Origin: Winogradskyella_A sp963966315
GTDB taxonomy: Bacteria; Bacteroidota; Bacteroidia; Flavobacteriales; Flavobacteriaceae
Direction: 5' to 3'
Assembly: GCA_963966315.1 (NCBI GenBank)
Contig: CAWZYX010000001.1
Location: forward strand, 1-64,000
Length of the DNA stretch: 64,000 nt
In this document: positions 42,027 to 49,783 of the stretch, piece after piece
Layout of the letters: each line of letters opens with the position of its first letter
How positions within the stretch are numbered: the stretch's first letter is position 1
Program-made: the position numbers and the translations under genes
Notes under the pieces: model-generated
Database searches by the model: none
Seen by the model: only the letters and a program-made list of their open reading frames with translations
What the model was told of the DNA's origin: nothing

Positions 42027-42425
42027 ATGTATACAGATCCAATTGCGGATTATTTAACGCGAATTAGAAACGCTGTGAAAGCCAACCATAGAGTGGTTGA
42101 GATTCCTGCTTCTAATTTAAAAAAAGAGATAACTAAGATCTTGTTTGATCAGGGATATATTCTTAGTTACAAATTTGATGATTCCTCTGCTCAGGGAACT
42201 ATAAAAATAGCTCTGAAGTACAATAAGGACACTAAGGAGTCGGTCATCAAAAAAATTCAAAGAATTAGTAAACCAGGTCTACGTAAATATGCCGGATCCC
42301 AGGAAATGCCAAGAGTATTGAATGGATTAGGGATTGCTATTGTATCAACATCGCACGGTGTTATGACAGGAAAGCAGGCCCAACGTGAGAATGTCGGCGG
42401 AGAATTACTATGTTACGTATACTAA
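42027..42425 (+). CDS. rpsH: 30S ribosomal protein S8 (uS8)
   Basis: 132 residues, MYTDPIADYLTRIRNAVKAN, with the C-terminal GLGIAIVSTSHGVMTGKQAQ and GGELLCYVY. S8 is a primary 16S binder and the translational repressor of the spc operon in E. coli; here a foldable 65-nt leader stands directly in front of it. Confidence 0.99.
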   Translation: MYTDPIADYLTRIRNAVKANHRVVEIPASNLKKEITKILFDQGYILSYKFDDSSAQGTIKIALKYNKDTKESVIKKIQRISKPGLRKYAGSQEMPRVLNGLGIAIVSTSHGVMTGKQAQRENVGGELLCYVY

Positions 42426-42437
42426 AAACAGGAAGAG

Positions 42438-42980
42438 ATGAGTAGAATAGGCAAAAATCCGATAGCAATTCCTGAAGGTGTTACAGTAGACATTAAGGAT
42501 AATACAATTGTTGTAAAAGGAAAGCTAGGGGAATTAACCCAGGAGTTTTCAGAGATCGACATCGAGATAGAAGAAGGTGTTATAACACTTAGTCGTTCCT
42601 CCGAAAAGAAGGACCACAGAGCAAAGCATGGATTATACAGAGCATTAATTGCTAATATGATTCACGGTGTGTCTCAGGGATGGACCAAGGAACTGGAATT
42701 GGTAGGCGTTGGTTACAGAGCCTCCAACCAAGGACAAAAATTGGACCTTGCTTTAGGTTTTTCACACAATATCGTTATGGACATTGCTCCTGAAGTAAAA
42801 ATAGAGACGGTAAGTGAGAAAGGTAAAAACCCAATCGTAAAGTTAACCTCACATGACAAGCAACTGGTAGGACAAGTAGCTGCTAAAATTCGCGGCTTCA
42901 GGAAGCCAGAACCTTACAAAGGAAAAGGTGTGAAATTTGTTGGTGAGGAAATAAGAAGAAAAGCAGGTAAATCAGCTTAA
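42438..42980 (+). CDS. rplF: 50S ribosomal protein L6 (uL6)
   Basis: 180 residues in two similar domains: MSRIGKNPIAIPEGVTVDIK at the start, KHGLYRALIANMIHGVSQGW and the C-terminal KIRGFRKPEPYKGKGVKFVG. It lies near the factor-binding site. Confidence 0.99.
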   Translation: MSRIGKNPIAIPEGVTVDIKDNTIVVKGKLGELTQEFSEIDIEIEEGVITLSRSSEKKDHRAKHGLYRALIANMIHGVSQGWTKELELVGVGYRASNQGQKLDLALGFSHNIVMDIAPEVKIETVSEKGKNPIVKLTSHDKQLVGQVAAKIRGFRKPEPYKGKGVKFVGEEIRRKAGKSA

Positions 42981-42990
42981 TAGTTAAGTT

Positions 42991-43347
42991 ATGGCATTGA
43001 CAAAGAACGAAAGAAGAATACGCATCAAAAACAGAATCAGAAAGGTGGTTTCAGGAACTACTGAGAGACCAAGATTGTCTGTTTTTAGAAGTAATAAGGA
43101 AATTTATGCTCAGATCGTTGATGATGTAACAGGAAAGACCATTGCTGCTGCATCTTCAAGAGATAAAGACATAAGTAAAGAAAAAGGAACTAAAACCGAG
43201 ATCGCCAAACTCGTTGGTAAATCTGTTGCAGATAAGGCCATCAAAGCAGGCGTGGAGACAATCTCTTTCGATAGAGGAGGTTATCTGTATCACGGTAGGG
43301 TAAAATCATTAGCTGAAGGCGCCAGAGAAGCTGGTTTAAAATTTTAA
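42991..43347 (+). CDS. rplR: 50S ribosomal protein L18 (uL18)
   Basis: 118 residues with RPRLSVFRSNKEIYAQIVDD and the C-terminal FDRGGYLYHGRVKSLAEGAR. It binds 5S rRNA together with L5. Spacing 10 nt before and 6 nt after. Confidence 0.99.
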   Translation: MALTKNERRIRIKNRIRKVVSGTTERPRLSVFRSNKEIYAQIVDDVTGKTIAAASSRDKDISKEKGTKTEIAKLVGKSVADKAIKAGVETISFDRGGYLYHGRVKSLAEGAREAGLKF

Positions 43348-43353
43348 GGAATT

Positions 43354-43878
43354 ATGTATCAGAAATATAAAAATGCAGAATTAGTAAAGCCTAGTGGCTT
43401 GGATCTTAAAGACCGTTTAGTTGGCGTTCAGCGTGTGACTAAAGTTACCAAGGGTGGTAGAGCATTTGGTTTTTCGGCGATCGTAGTAGTTGGTGATGAG
43501 AATGGTGTGGTAGGCCAAGGTCTTGGTAAATCTAAAGACGTAGCAACCGCCATTGCAAAAGCCGTTGAAGACGCTAAGAAAAATTTGGTACGCATACCAA
43601 TTATCAAGGGTACTCTTCCACATGAGCAAAAAGGTAAATACGGTGGTGCTCGTGTCAACATCATTCCAGCCGCCCCTGGTACGGGAGTGATTGCAGGAGG
43701 TGCCGTGAGAACGGTTCTGGAAGCCGTAGGGGTACACGATGTACTTTCAAAATCTCAGGGATCATCAAATCCTCACAATGTGGTGAAAGCAACATTTGAT
43801 GCTTTACTTCAATTAAGAGATGCACAAAGCATTGCCATCGAAAGAGGTATATCATTAGAAAAGGTGTATAACGGATAA
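43354..43878 (+). CDS. rpsE: 30S ribosomal protein S5 (uS5)
   Basis: 174 residues, with the double-stranded RNA-binding-like domain LVGVQRVTKVTKGGRAFGFS, GDENGVVGQGLGKSKDVATA and the C-terminal GVHDVLSKSQGSSNPHNVVK. It acts in decoding accuracy and mRNA helicase activity at the entry site. Confidence 0.99.
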   Translation: MYQKYKNAELVKPSGLDLKDRLVGVQRVTKVTKGGRAFGFSAIVVVGDENGVVGQGLGKSKDVATAIAKAVEDAKKNLVRIPIIKGTLPHEQKGKYGGARVNIIPAAPGTGVIAGGAVRTVLEAVGVHDVLSKSQGSSNPHNVVKATFDALLQLRDAQSIAIERGISLEKVYNG

Positions 43879-43889
43879 TTCAAGGAAGA

Positions 43890-44072
43890 ATGGGAAAGAT
43901 TAAAGTAACGAAAGTGAAGAGCGCTATCAATCGACCAAAGAATCAAAAGCTTACTTTAGAGGCTTTAGGGTTAAAGAAAATCGGTCAGGTAGTGGAGCAT
44001 AATGCTACTCCAAACATCCTTGGAATGGTAAGTAAAGTTGAACATTTGGTTTCTGTTGAGAAAATGAACTAA
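43890..44072 (+). CDS. rpmD: 50S ribosomal protein L30 (uL30)
   Basis: 60 residues, MGKIKVTKVKSAINRPKNQK, with LTLEALGLKKIGQVVEHNAT. It is usual length for bacterial L30. A 105-nt gap with a bulged hairpin separates it from rplO. Confidence 0.98.
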   Translation: MGKIKVTKVKSAINRPKNQKLTLEALGLKKIGQVVEHNATPNILGMVSKVEHLVSVEKMN

Positions 44073-44079
44073 AACGTAC

Positions 44080-44122
44080 AGATTGGGATGAGTATCTAAT
44101 TTTGAAGTACTTCATTCAATCT
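44080..44122 (+). promoter_or_regulatory. Bulged hairpin before rplO
   Basis: The arm 44080-44094 (AGATTGGGATGAGTA) pairs with 44108-44122 (TACTTCATTCAATCT), giving 14 pairs with one G-T pair and two single-base bulges around a 13-nt loop. It lies 55 nt before the rplO ATG. A run of A and T follows, so it is not a standard terminator. Confidence 0.5.
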
Positions 44123-44177
44123 AATTGGTTTAGATCATTGATGCTAACAGAATAAATAAAATAATACTTAAAATAGA

Positions 44178-44630
44178 ATGGATTTAAGTAATCTAAAGCC
44201 TGCGGAAGGCTCAGTTAAAAGTCAGGGAAAGCGCGTTGGACGTGGTCAGGGTTCCGGTAAAGGCGGTACAGCGACCAGAGGTCATAAAGGAGCTAAATCG
44301 CGTTCAGGATACTCTAAGAAATTGGGGTTTGAAGGTGGTCAGATGCCTCTTCAAAGACGTGTTCCTAAATTTGGTTTTAAAAACATTAATCGAGTGGAAT
44401 ATCAGGGTGTGAACTTAGATACCTTGCAACAGCTTGTTGATGACAAGAAGATAAAAGACACAGTTGATTTTAACATCCTGGTAGAATTAGGTTTAGCAAG
44501 AAAGAATGACCTTGTTAAGATCTTAGGAAGAGGAGAGTTAAAATCAAAATTAAATGTTACTGCTCATAAATTTACCGCTTCTGCAAAAGCAGCAATCGAA
44601 GCTGCTGGAGGTGAAGCCGTAACTTTATAA
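44178..44630 (+). CDS. rplO: 50S ribosomal protein L15 (uL15)
   Basis: 150 residues with the glycine-rich N-terminus MDLSNLKPAEGSVKSQGKRV, GRGQGSGKGGTATRGHKGAK and FEGGQMPLQRRVPKFGF. L15 joins late in 50S assembly. It precedes secY by 12 nt. Confidence 0.99.
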   Translation: MDLSNLKPAEGSVKSQGKRVGRGQGSGKGGTATRGHKGAKSRSGYSKKLGFEGGQMPLQRRVPKFGFKNINRVEYQGVNLDTLQQLVDDKKIKDTVDFNILVELGLARKNDLVKILGRGELKSKLNVTAHKFTASAKAAIEAAGGEAVTL

Positions 44631-44642
44631 GATATTGCGCCC

Positions 44643-45995
44643 ATGAAATTTATCGAAACATTAAAAAACGTTTGGAAAATTACAGAACTAAAGGATAGAA
44701 TTATTCTCACCTTAGGAATGTTATTGGTCTATCGTTTTGGTGCTCAAGTAGTATTACCTGGTATCGATGCCAGTCAGTTAGGCGGCTTACAAGACAGTAC
44801 GGATGGAGGTATCCTTGGGTTATTAAATGCCTTTACTGGCGGTGCATTTGCCAATGCATCGGTATTTGCCCTTGGGATTATGCCCTATATTTCTGCGTCC
44901 ATTGTAGTGCAGTTGATGGGTATTGCCATTCCTTATTTGCAAAAGCTTCAGAAAGAAGGAGAAAGCGGTCGTAAAAAAATCACTCAAATCACTCGGTGGC
45001 TCACAATTGCAATCTGTTTAGTGCAGGCTCCAGGCTATCTAGCGAGTTTACCCTCATTAGGTATACCGCAGAGTGCCTTTCTATTGGGAACAGGAGGATT
45101 GTTTTACTTTTCGTCCATCGTGATCCTGGTAACCGGATGTATATTTGCTATGTGGCTTGGTGAGAAGATTACAGACAAGGGAATTGGAAACGGTATTTCT
45201 CTACTTATTATGGTGGGAATTATTGCTACACTTCCTCAGTCATTCCTGCTTAATTCCGCTTCAAGATTAGAAGGTGCCGGAAATGGAGGATTTATGATGA
45301 TTCTGATTGAGTTAGTGATTTGGTTTCTGATTATTTTGGCATCTGTCTTCCTAGTAATGGCGGTGCGTAAGATACCAGTACAATACGCCAGAAGAACAGC
45401 CTCAGGTGGATACGAGCGCAACGTGTTTGGATCGCGCCAGTTTCTACCCTTAAAGTTAAACGCTTCAGGGGTCATGCCTATTATTTTTGCTCAGGCCATC
45501 ATGTTCGTACCTAGTTTAATCGGAGGTTCATCACTAATGAAGGACACAGGTGCCGGACAATGGATGCAGGCTAATTTCTCTGATATTTTCGGATTTTGGT
45601 ACAATCTCGTATTTGCTGTATTGATTATAGTATTCACATACTTTTATACAGCCATAACGGTGCCAACCAATAAAATGGCGGATGACCTGAAAAGAAGCGG
45701 TGGATTCATTCCCGGTATTAGACCTGGATCTGAAACTAGTGAGTATTTAGACAAGATCATGTCTTATATTACTTTACCCGGTTCTATATTCCTTGCTTTA
45801 ATTGCAGTTTTTCCTGCTTTTATTGTGAAACTAATGAATGTACAACAAGGGTGGGCCTTATTTTTTGGTGGTACTTCGCTTCTGATTATGGTTGGTGTGG
45901 CGATTGATACCATGCAACAAGTAAATTCATACTTGTTAAATAAACATTATGATGGCTTGATGAAAACCGGTAAAAATCGAAAAGCAGTAGCTTAA
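44643..45995 (+). CDS. secY: Protein translocase subunit SecY
   Basis: 450 residues and about ten membrane helices; forms the central channel of the Sec translocon with SecE and SecG. The N-terminus reads MKFIETLKNVWKITELKDRI, the plug and lateral-gate helices are recognisable (GIMPYISASIVVQLM), and cytoplasmic loops carry PVQYARRTASGGYER and RSGGFIPGIRPGSETSEYLD. It follows rplO in the normal spc position. Confidence 0.99.
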   Translation: MKFIETLKNVWKITELKDRIILTLGMLLVYRFGAQVVLPGIDASQLGGLQDSTDGGILGLLNAFTGGAFANASVFALGIMPYISASIVVQLMGIAIPYLQKLQKEGESGRKKITQITRWLTIAICLVQAPGYLASLPSLGIPQSAFLLGTGGLFYFSSIVILVTGCIFAMWLGEKITDKGIGNGISLLIMVGIIATLPQSFLLNSASRLEGAGNGGFMMILIELVIWFLIILASVFLVMAVRKIPVQYARRTASGGYERNVFGSRQFLPLKLNASGVMPIIFAQAIMFVPSLIGGSSLMKDTGAGQWMQANFSDIFGFWYNLVFAVLIIVFTYFYTAITVPTNKMADDLKRSGGFIPGIRPGSETSEYLDKIMSYITLPGSIFLALIAVFPAFIVKLMNVQQGWALFFGGTSLLIMVGVAIDTMQQVNSYLLNKHYDGLMKTGKNRKAVA

Positions 45996-46005
45996 CCAAG
46001 ACACT

Positions 46006-46221
46006 ATGGCAAAACAAGCAGCAATAGAGCAAGATGGAACGATTATAGAGGCATTGTCAAATGCGATGTTCCGAGTAGAATTAGAGAATGGTCACATTGT
46101 GACTGCTCATATATCTGGTAAAATGCGCATGCATTACATAAAATTATTGCCAGGTGATAAAGTAAAATTAGAAATGAGTCCTTATGATCTTACTAAGGCT
46201 CGTATAACCTATAGATACTAG
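46006..46221 (+). CDS. infA: Translation initiation factor IF-1
   Basis: 71 residues forming an S1/OB fold: MAKQAAIEQDGTIIEALSNA and the HISGKMRMHYIKLLPGDKVK stretch that enters the A site of the 30S subunit. It stands between secY and rpmJ, as in many bacteria. Confidence 0.99.
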   Translation: MAKQAAIEQDGTIIEALSNAMFRVELENGHIVTAHISGKMRMHYIKLLPGDKVKLEMSPYDLTKARITYRY

Positions 46222-46245
46222 AAGTATTTAAAAATTAAGACAGAG

Positions 46246-46362
46246 ATGAAAGTAAGAGCATCAGTTAAAAAAAGAAGTGCCGATTGTAAACTGGTACGTC
46301 GTAAGGGTAGACTTTACGTGATTAATAAAAAGAATCCAAGATTCAAACAAAGACAAGGGTAA
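46246..46362 (+). CDS. rpmJ: 50S ribosomal protein L36 (bL36), zinc-free form
   Basis: 38 residues, MKVRASVKKRSADCKLVRRK at the start and PRFKQRQG at the end. Zinc-binding L36 has three cysteines and one histidine; here only Cys14 remains, the others being Ser11, Asn27 or a neighbour, and Phe33. This is the zinc-independent form. It is 24 nt after infA and 2 nt before rpsM. Confidence 0.97.
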   Translation: MKVRASVKKRSADCKLVRRKGRLYVINKKNPRFKQRQG

Positions 46363-46364
46363 TT

Positions 46365-46739
46365 ATGGCAAGAATCGCAGGTGTTGATATTCCAAAACAC
46401 AAAAGAGGTGTAGTTTCTTTGACCTATATTTTTGGTATAGGCAGAAGTAGAGCTAAAGAGATTTTAGCTACTGCAAAAGTAGATGAAAGCACTAAAGTTC
46501 AGGATTGGACTGACGCCGAGATCGGAGCAATCCGTGAGGCTGTTGGCAGTTACAAGATTGAAGGTGAATTGCGCTCAGAAGTTCAATTAAACATCAAGCG
46601 ATTGATGGATATTGGATGTTACAGAGGTATTCGTCACAGAGCTGGTCTACCATTACGTGGTCAACGCACAAAGAACAATTCGAGAACACGTAAAGGTCGA
46701 AGAAAAACAGTGGCAAATAAGAAAAAAGCAACTAAATAA
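46365..46739 (+). CDS. rpsM: 30S ribosomal protein S13 (uS13)
   Basis: 124 residues, MARIAGVDIPKHKRGVVSLT, then YIFGIGRSRAKEIL, and the C-terminal RHRAGLPLRGQRTKNNSRTR that reaches the P site. First gene of the alpha block; followed by an unusually long 214-nt gap before rpsK. Confidence 0.99.
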   Translation: MARIAGVDIPKHKRGVVSLTYIFGIGRSRAKEILATAKVDESTKVQDWTDAEIGAIREAVGSYKIEGELRSEVQLNIKRLMDIGCYRGIRHRAGLPLRGQRTKNNSRTRKGRRKTVANKKKATK

Positions 46740-46756
46740 TTAATCAGTCGATAGAG

Positions 46757-46922
46757 GGTGGGCTGCAGAGTACAACTTGTCATTTAACAAGAGCCTTGCA
46801 GCATATCATCTAAGGACTACAAACCAAATAAGACGTTAGTCAATTAGTATTTAGAAGTTAGATGAATCTGTTTGAAATAGAAATGTTTAGGATTCTAAAA
46901 ACTAAAACTAACCTGGCTCACC
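46757..46922 (+). promoter_or_regulatory. Structured 214-nt gap before rpsK
   Basis: Nested stems are seen: GCTGCA (46762-46767) with TGCAGC (46797-46802), enclosing CTTGT-CATTTA-ACAAG (46776-46791). A long-range pairing of GGTGGGCT (46757-46764) with GGCTCACC (46915-46922), with two G-T pairs, would close the whole gap but competes with the first stem. Candidate leader of the rpsK-rpsD-rpoA-rplQ part. Confidence 0.45.
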
Positions 46923-46953
46923 AACAAGGCGGGCATCTAGAAACTATAATAGT

Positions 46954-47337
46954 ATGGCAAAGTCAAGTACAAAAAAACGCAAGGTAATTGTGGACGCTAT
47001 TGGTGAGGCACACATCGCTGCCTCATTCAATAACATCATTATCTCCTTAACCAATAAAAAAGGAGATGTTATTTCGTGGTCATCTGCTGGTAAAATGGGC
47101 TTTAGAGGATCTAAGAAAAATACCCCATATGCAGCTCAGTTGGCAGCAGAAGATGCGGCTGGAGTTGCGAAGGAGGCCGGATTAAAAAAGGTCAAAGTGT
47201 TTGTGAAAGGCCCGGGTAACGGAAGAGAATCTGCTATCAGATCCATTCACAATGCAGGTATAGAAGTGACTGAGATCATTGATGTGACTCCACTACCACA
47301 TAATGGCTGTCGTCCACCAAAACGCAGAAGAGTATAA
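46954..47337 (+). CDS. rpsK: 30S ribosomal protein S11 (uS11)
   Basis: 127 residues with GEAHIAASFNNIIISLTNKK, SSAGKMGFRGSKKNTPYAAQ and the C-terminal DVTPLPHNGCRPPKRRRV. It lines the 30S platform at the E site. It has long structured gaps on both sides. Confidence 0.99.
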   Translation: MAKSSTKKRKVIVDAIGEAHIAASFNNIIISLTNKKGDVISWSSAGKMGFRGSKKNTPYAAQLAAEDAAGVAKEAGLKKVKVFVKGPGNGRESAIRSIHNAGIEVTEIIDVTPLPHNGCRPPKRRRV

Positions 47338-47357
47338 TATAATTAAATATCAACTTG

Positions 47358-47413
47358 AGCGGATACCACTCTTTTAAAGGATAAGCAAAAGACCTTAATT
47401 TAAAAGAGCCGCT
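47358..47413 (+). promoter_or_regulatory. Long hairpin before rpsD
   Basis: AGCGG (47358-47362) pairs with CCGCT (47409-47413). After a 6-nt bulge, CTCTTTTAAA (47369-47378) pairs perfectly with TTTAAAAGAG (47399-47408), and a GG/CC pair caps a 12-nt loop. The structure ends 15 nt before the rpsD ATG. S4 represses the alpha operon in E. coli by binding leader RNA, so this is a candidate S4 site. Confidence 0.6.
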
Positions 47414-47428
47414 TTATAACAATGTAAA

Positions 47429-48034
47429 ATGGCAAGATATACTGGTCCAAAAACTAAAATTGCTCGTAAGTTCGGGCAACCTATTTTCGGTGAAGATAAA
47501 TCATTCGAAAAAAGAAACTACCCTCCGGGTCAACACGGAAATAACCGCAGACGAGGAAAAAAATCTGAGTACGCTATCCAGTTAATGGAAAAGCAGAAAG
47601 CCAAATACACCTATGGTGTTTTGGAACGTCAATTCAGGAATATGTTCAAAAAAGCTACGGCTTCGCAGGGCATTACGGGTGAGGTACTGCTTCAATTGTG
47701 TGAGTCGCGTTTAGACAACGTAGTTTACAGAATGGGAATTGCACCATCCAGGAGTGCGGCAAGACAGCTTGTTTCTCACAGACATATTACCGTAAATGGG
47801 CAGAAGGTTAATATTCCTTCATATCAGCTTAAGGCAGGTGACGTTGTTGCCGTGAGAGAAAAATCAAAATCTCTTGAGGTTATTCAAAACTCGCTGGCCA
47901 ATGCAAGTCAGGTTTATGAATGGATTACCTGGAACAACGATAAGATGGAAGGTACTTACGTTTCTGTTCCTGCCCGTATTCAAATCCCTGAGCAGATCAA
48001 CGAGCAGTTCATCGTCGAATTGTATTCTAAATAA
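47429..48034 (+). CDS. rpsD: 30S ribosomal protein S4 (uS4)
   Basis: 201 residues, MARYTGPKTKIARKFGQPIF, with NYPPGQHGNNRRRGKKSEYA and the S4 RNA-binding domain CESRLDNVVYRMGIAPSRSA, RQLVSHRHITVNGQKVNIPS. Primary 16S binder. Zinc cysteines near the N-terminus are absent. A candidate autoregulatory hairpin ends 15 nt upstream. Confidence 0.99.
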   Translation: MARYTGPKTKIARKFGQPIFGEDKSFEKRNYPPGQHGNNRRRGKKSEYAIQLMEKQKAKYTYGVLERQFRNMFKKATASQGITGEVLLQLCESRLDNVVYRMGIAPSRSAARQLVSHRHITVNGQKVNIPSYQLKAGDVVAVREKSKSLEVIQNSLANASQVYEWITWNNDKMEGTYVSVPARIQIPEQINEQFIVELYSK

Positions 48035-48052
48035 AAATTAATCACATTGGTA

Positions 48053-48104
48053 TTCGGCCAAAGGGTTTAAAGCTTTCTTCACGCTTCTAAACCGCGCAAC
48101 CGGA
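48053..48104 (+). promoter_or_regulatory. Hairpin before rpoA
   Basis: GGTTTAAAGC (48064-48073) pairs with GCTT-C-TAAACC (48083-48093, one bulged C) around a 9-nt loop. TTCGG (48053-48057) and CCGGA (48100-48104) can close it with one G-T pair. It resembles in layout, not in sequence, the hairpin before rpsD. Confidence 0.5.
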
Positions 48105-48125
48105 TCACAATTAAAACGAAGAAAA

Positions 48126-49118
48126 ATGGCAATATTAAATTTTCAGAAGCCCGATAAAGTCATCATGATCGATTCGACCGATTTTGAGGGTAAGTTCGAA
48201 TTCAGACCTTTGGAACCAGGATACGGATTGACTGTTGGAAACGCACTTCGAAGAGTACTTTTATCCTCTTTAGAGGGATTTGCGATCACGTCAGTGCGAA
48301 TAGAGGGTGTGGATCACGAGTTCTCCACTATTTCCGGGGTTGTTGAGGATGTGACCGAGATCATCTTAAACCTGAAGCAAGTCAATTTTAAGCGTCAGAT
48401 TGACGAGGTAGATAACGAGACAGTAACCATTTCAATTTCAGGACAGGATCAGATAACTGCCGGGGATTTTCAAAAGTTTATTTCTGGCTTCCAGGTATTA
48501 AATACCGACTTGGTCATTTGTAATTTAGATCCAAAGGTAAATATCAATATGGAGATTACCATTGAAAAAGGAAGAGGGTATGTACCAGCAGAAGAGAATA
48601 AAAAAGCTTCTGCACCTGTAGGAACTATTTTTACAGACTCTATTTATACGCCTATAAAAAATGTAAAGTATAGTATCGAAAACTACCGTGTTGAGCAAAA
48701 GACAGACTACGAAAAGCTTGTTTTTGAAATCATCACAGACGGCTCTATAAACCCCAAAGACGCTCTGACGGAGGCGGCTAAAATTTTAATTCATCATTTT
48801 ATGCTATTCTCTGATGAGCGTATCACTCTTGAAGCAGATGAGATTGCACAGACAGAAACCTACGACGAAGAGTCTCTTCATATGAGACAATTACTCAAGA
48901 CGAAACTGGTAGATATGGACCTTTCAGTGCGTGCATTGAACTGTTTGAAAGCTGCTGAAGTGGATACACTTGGAGATTTGGTTTCGTTTAATAAGAATGA
49001 TTTGATGAAGTTTAGAAATTTTGGAAAAAAATCGCTTACAGAACTGGAAGAACTGGTGAGTGTAAAGGGCCTAAATTTTGGAATGGATTTGAGTAAATAT
49101 AAATTAGATAAAGATTAA
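48126..49118 (+). CDS. rpoA: DNA-directed RNA polymerase alpha subunit
   Basis: 330 residues. The N-terminal assembly domain has GKFEFRPLEPGYGLTVGNAL and RRVLLSSLEGFAITSVRIEG; the C-terminal DNA- and activator-binding domain covers about 255-320 with LSVRALNCLKAAEVDTLGDL and LMKFRNFGKKSLTELEELV. It is in the alpha block between rpsD and rplQ, with hairpins in both flanking gaps. Confidence 0.99.
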   Translation: MAILNFQKPDKVIMIDSTDFEGKFEFRPLEPGYGLTVGNALRRVLLSSLEGFAITSVRIEGVDHEFSTISGVVEDVTEIILNLKQVNFKRQIDEVDNETVTISISGQDQITAGDFQKFISGFQVLNTDLVICNLDPKVNINMEITIEKGRGYVPAEENKKASAPVGTIFTDSIYTPIKNVKYSIENYRVEQKTDYEKLVFEIITDGSINPKDALTEAAKILIHHFMLFSDERITLEADEIAQTETYDEESLHMRQLLKTKLVDMDLSVRALNCLKAAEVDTLGDLVSFNKNDLMKFRNFGKKSLTELEELVSVKGLNFGMDLSKYKLDKD

Positions 49119-49120
49119 CT

Positions 49121-49176
49121 TAACCATAGTTTGCTCTCACGACGATAAATGTCGTGATTTGGTAGCAAGATGGTTA
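49121..49176 (+). promoter_or_regulatory. Three-helix hairpin before rplQ
   Basis: TAACCAT (49121-49127) pairs with ATGGTTA (49170-49176), TTGCT (49131-49135) with AGCAA (49164-49168), and TCACGAC (49137-49143) with GTCGTGA (49151-49157) around the loop GATAAAT. Altogether 19 perfect pairs in 56 nt, filling the rpoA-rplQ gap. A candidate control or processing element for rplQ. Confidence 0.65.
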
Positions 49177-49190
49177 CTTAAAAGAATGTC

Positions 49191-49667
49191 ATGAGACACG
49201 GAAAAAAATTCAATCACCTTGGTAGAAAGACTGCACATAGAAAATCTATGCTCGCTAATATGGCTTGTTCCCTAATTGAACACAAGCGCATCAATACTAC
49301 CGTAGCCAAGGCTAAAGCCTTAAAACAGTTTGTAGAACCGATTATTACCAAGTCTAAGGAGGATACCACTCATAACAGACGAATTGTAATGTCCAGGCTC
49401 AGACAAAAAGAAGCTGTGACGGAGCTATTCAGAGATGTGGCTGTGAAGGTTGGTGATCGACCGGGCGGATACACACGGATCATTAAATTAGGCAACCGTC
49501 TTGGTGACAATGCCGACATGGCCATGATAGAGCTCGTGGATTACAACGAACTGTACAATGCAGGTAAACCTGCTAAGAAATCGACTCGAAGAAGCAGAAG
49601 GGGTGGTAAAAAGTCAACTACAACACCTGCAGTGCCTGAAACCAAAGCTACTAACGAGGAAGAATAA
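49191..49667 (+). CDS. rplQ: 50S ribosomal protein L17 (bL17)
   Basis: 158 residues, MRHGKKFNHLGRKTAHRKSM, with LIEHKRINTTVAKAKALKQF and RPGGYTRIIKLGNRLGDNAD. A Lys/Arg-rich then Thr/Glu-rich tail of about 35 residues extends beyond the core, as is common in Bacteroidota. Last gene of the superoperon; a strong terminator follows. Confidence 0.99.
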   Translation: MRHGKKFNHLGRKTAHRKSMLANMACSLIEHKRINTTVAKAKALKQFVEPIITKSKEDTTHNRRIVMSRLRQKEAVTELFRDVAVKVGDRPGGYTRIIKLGNRLGDNADMAMIELVDYNELYNAGKPAKKSTRRSRRGGKKSTTTPAVPETKATNEEE

Positions 49668-49691
49668 ATGTTAATAAGCATTAATAAATAC

Positions 49692-49727
49692 AAGGGATAA
49701 GCTTTATAAGTTTATCCCTTTTTTTTT
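49692..49727 (+). terminator. Terminator of the ribosomal superoperon
   Basis: Stem AAGGGATAA / TTATCCCTT with an 11-nt loop, followed by seven T beyond the stem. It closes the unit that begins at rpsL. Confidence 0.93.
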
Positions 49728-49783
49728 GATTTTTGTACAGTAGAATGTCAGCCAATCTAAAAAAGTAAATTAAAGTTACTCCA

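Noticed and set aside
46862..46987. 41-codon ORF overlapping the rpsK start
   Set aside because: Out of frame with rpsK, ordinary composition and no recognisable start context; more simply explained as chance in the structured gap.
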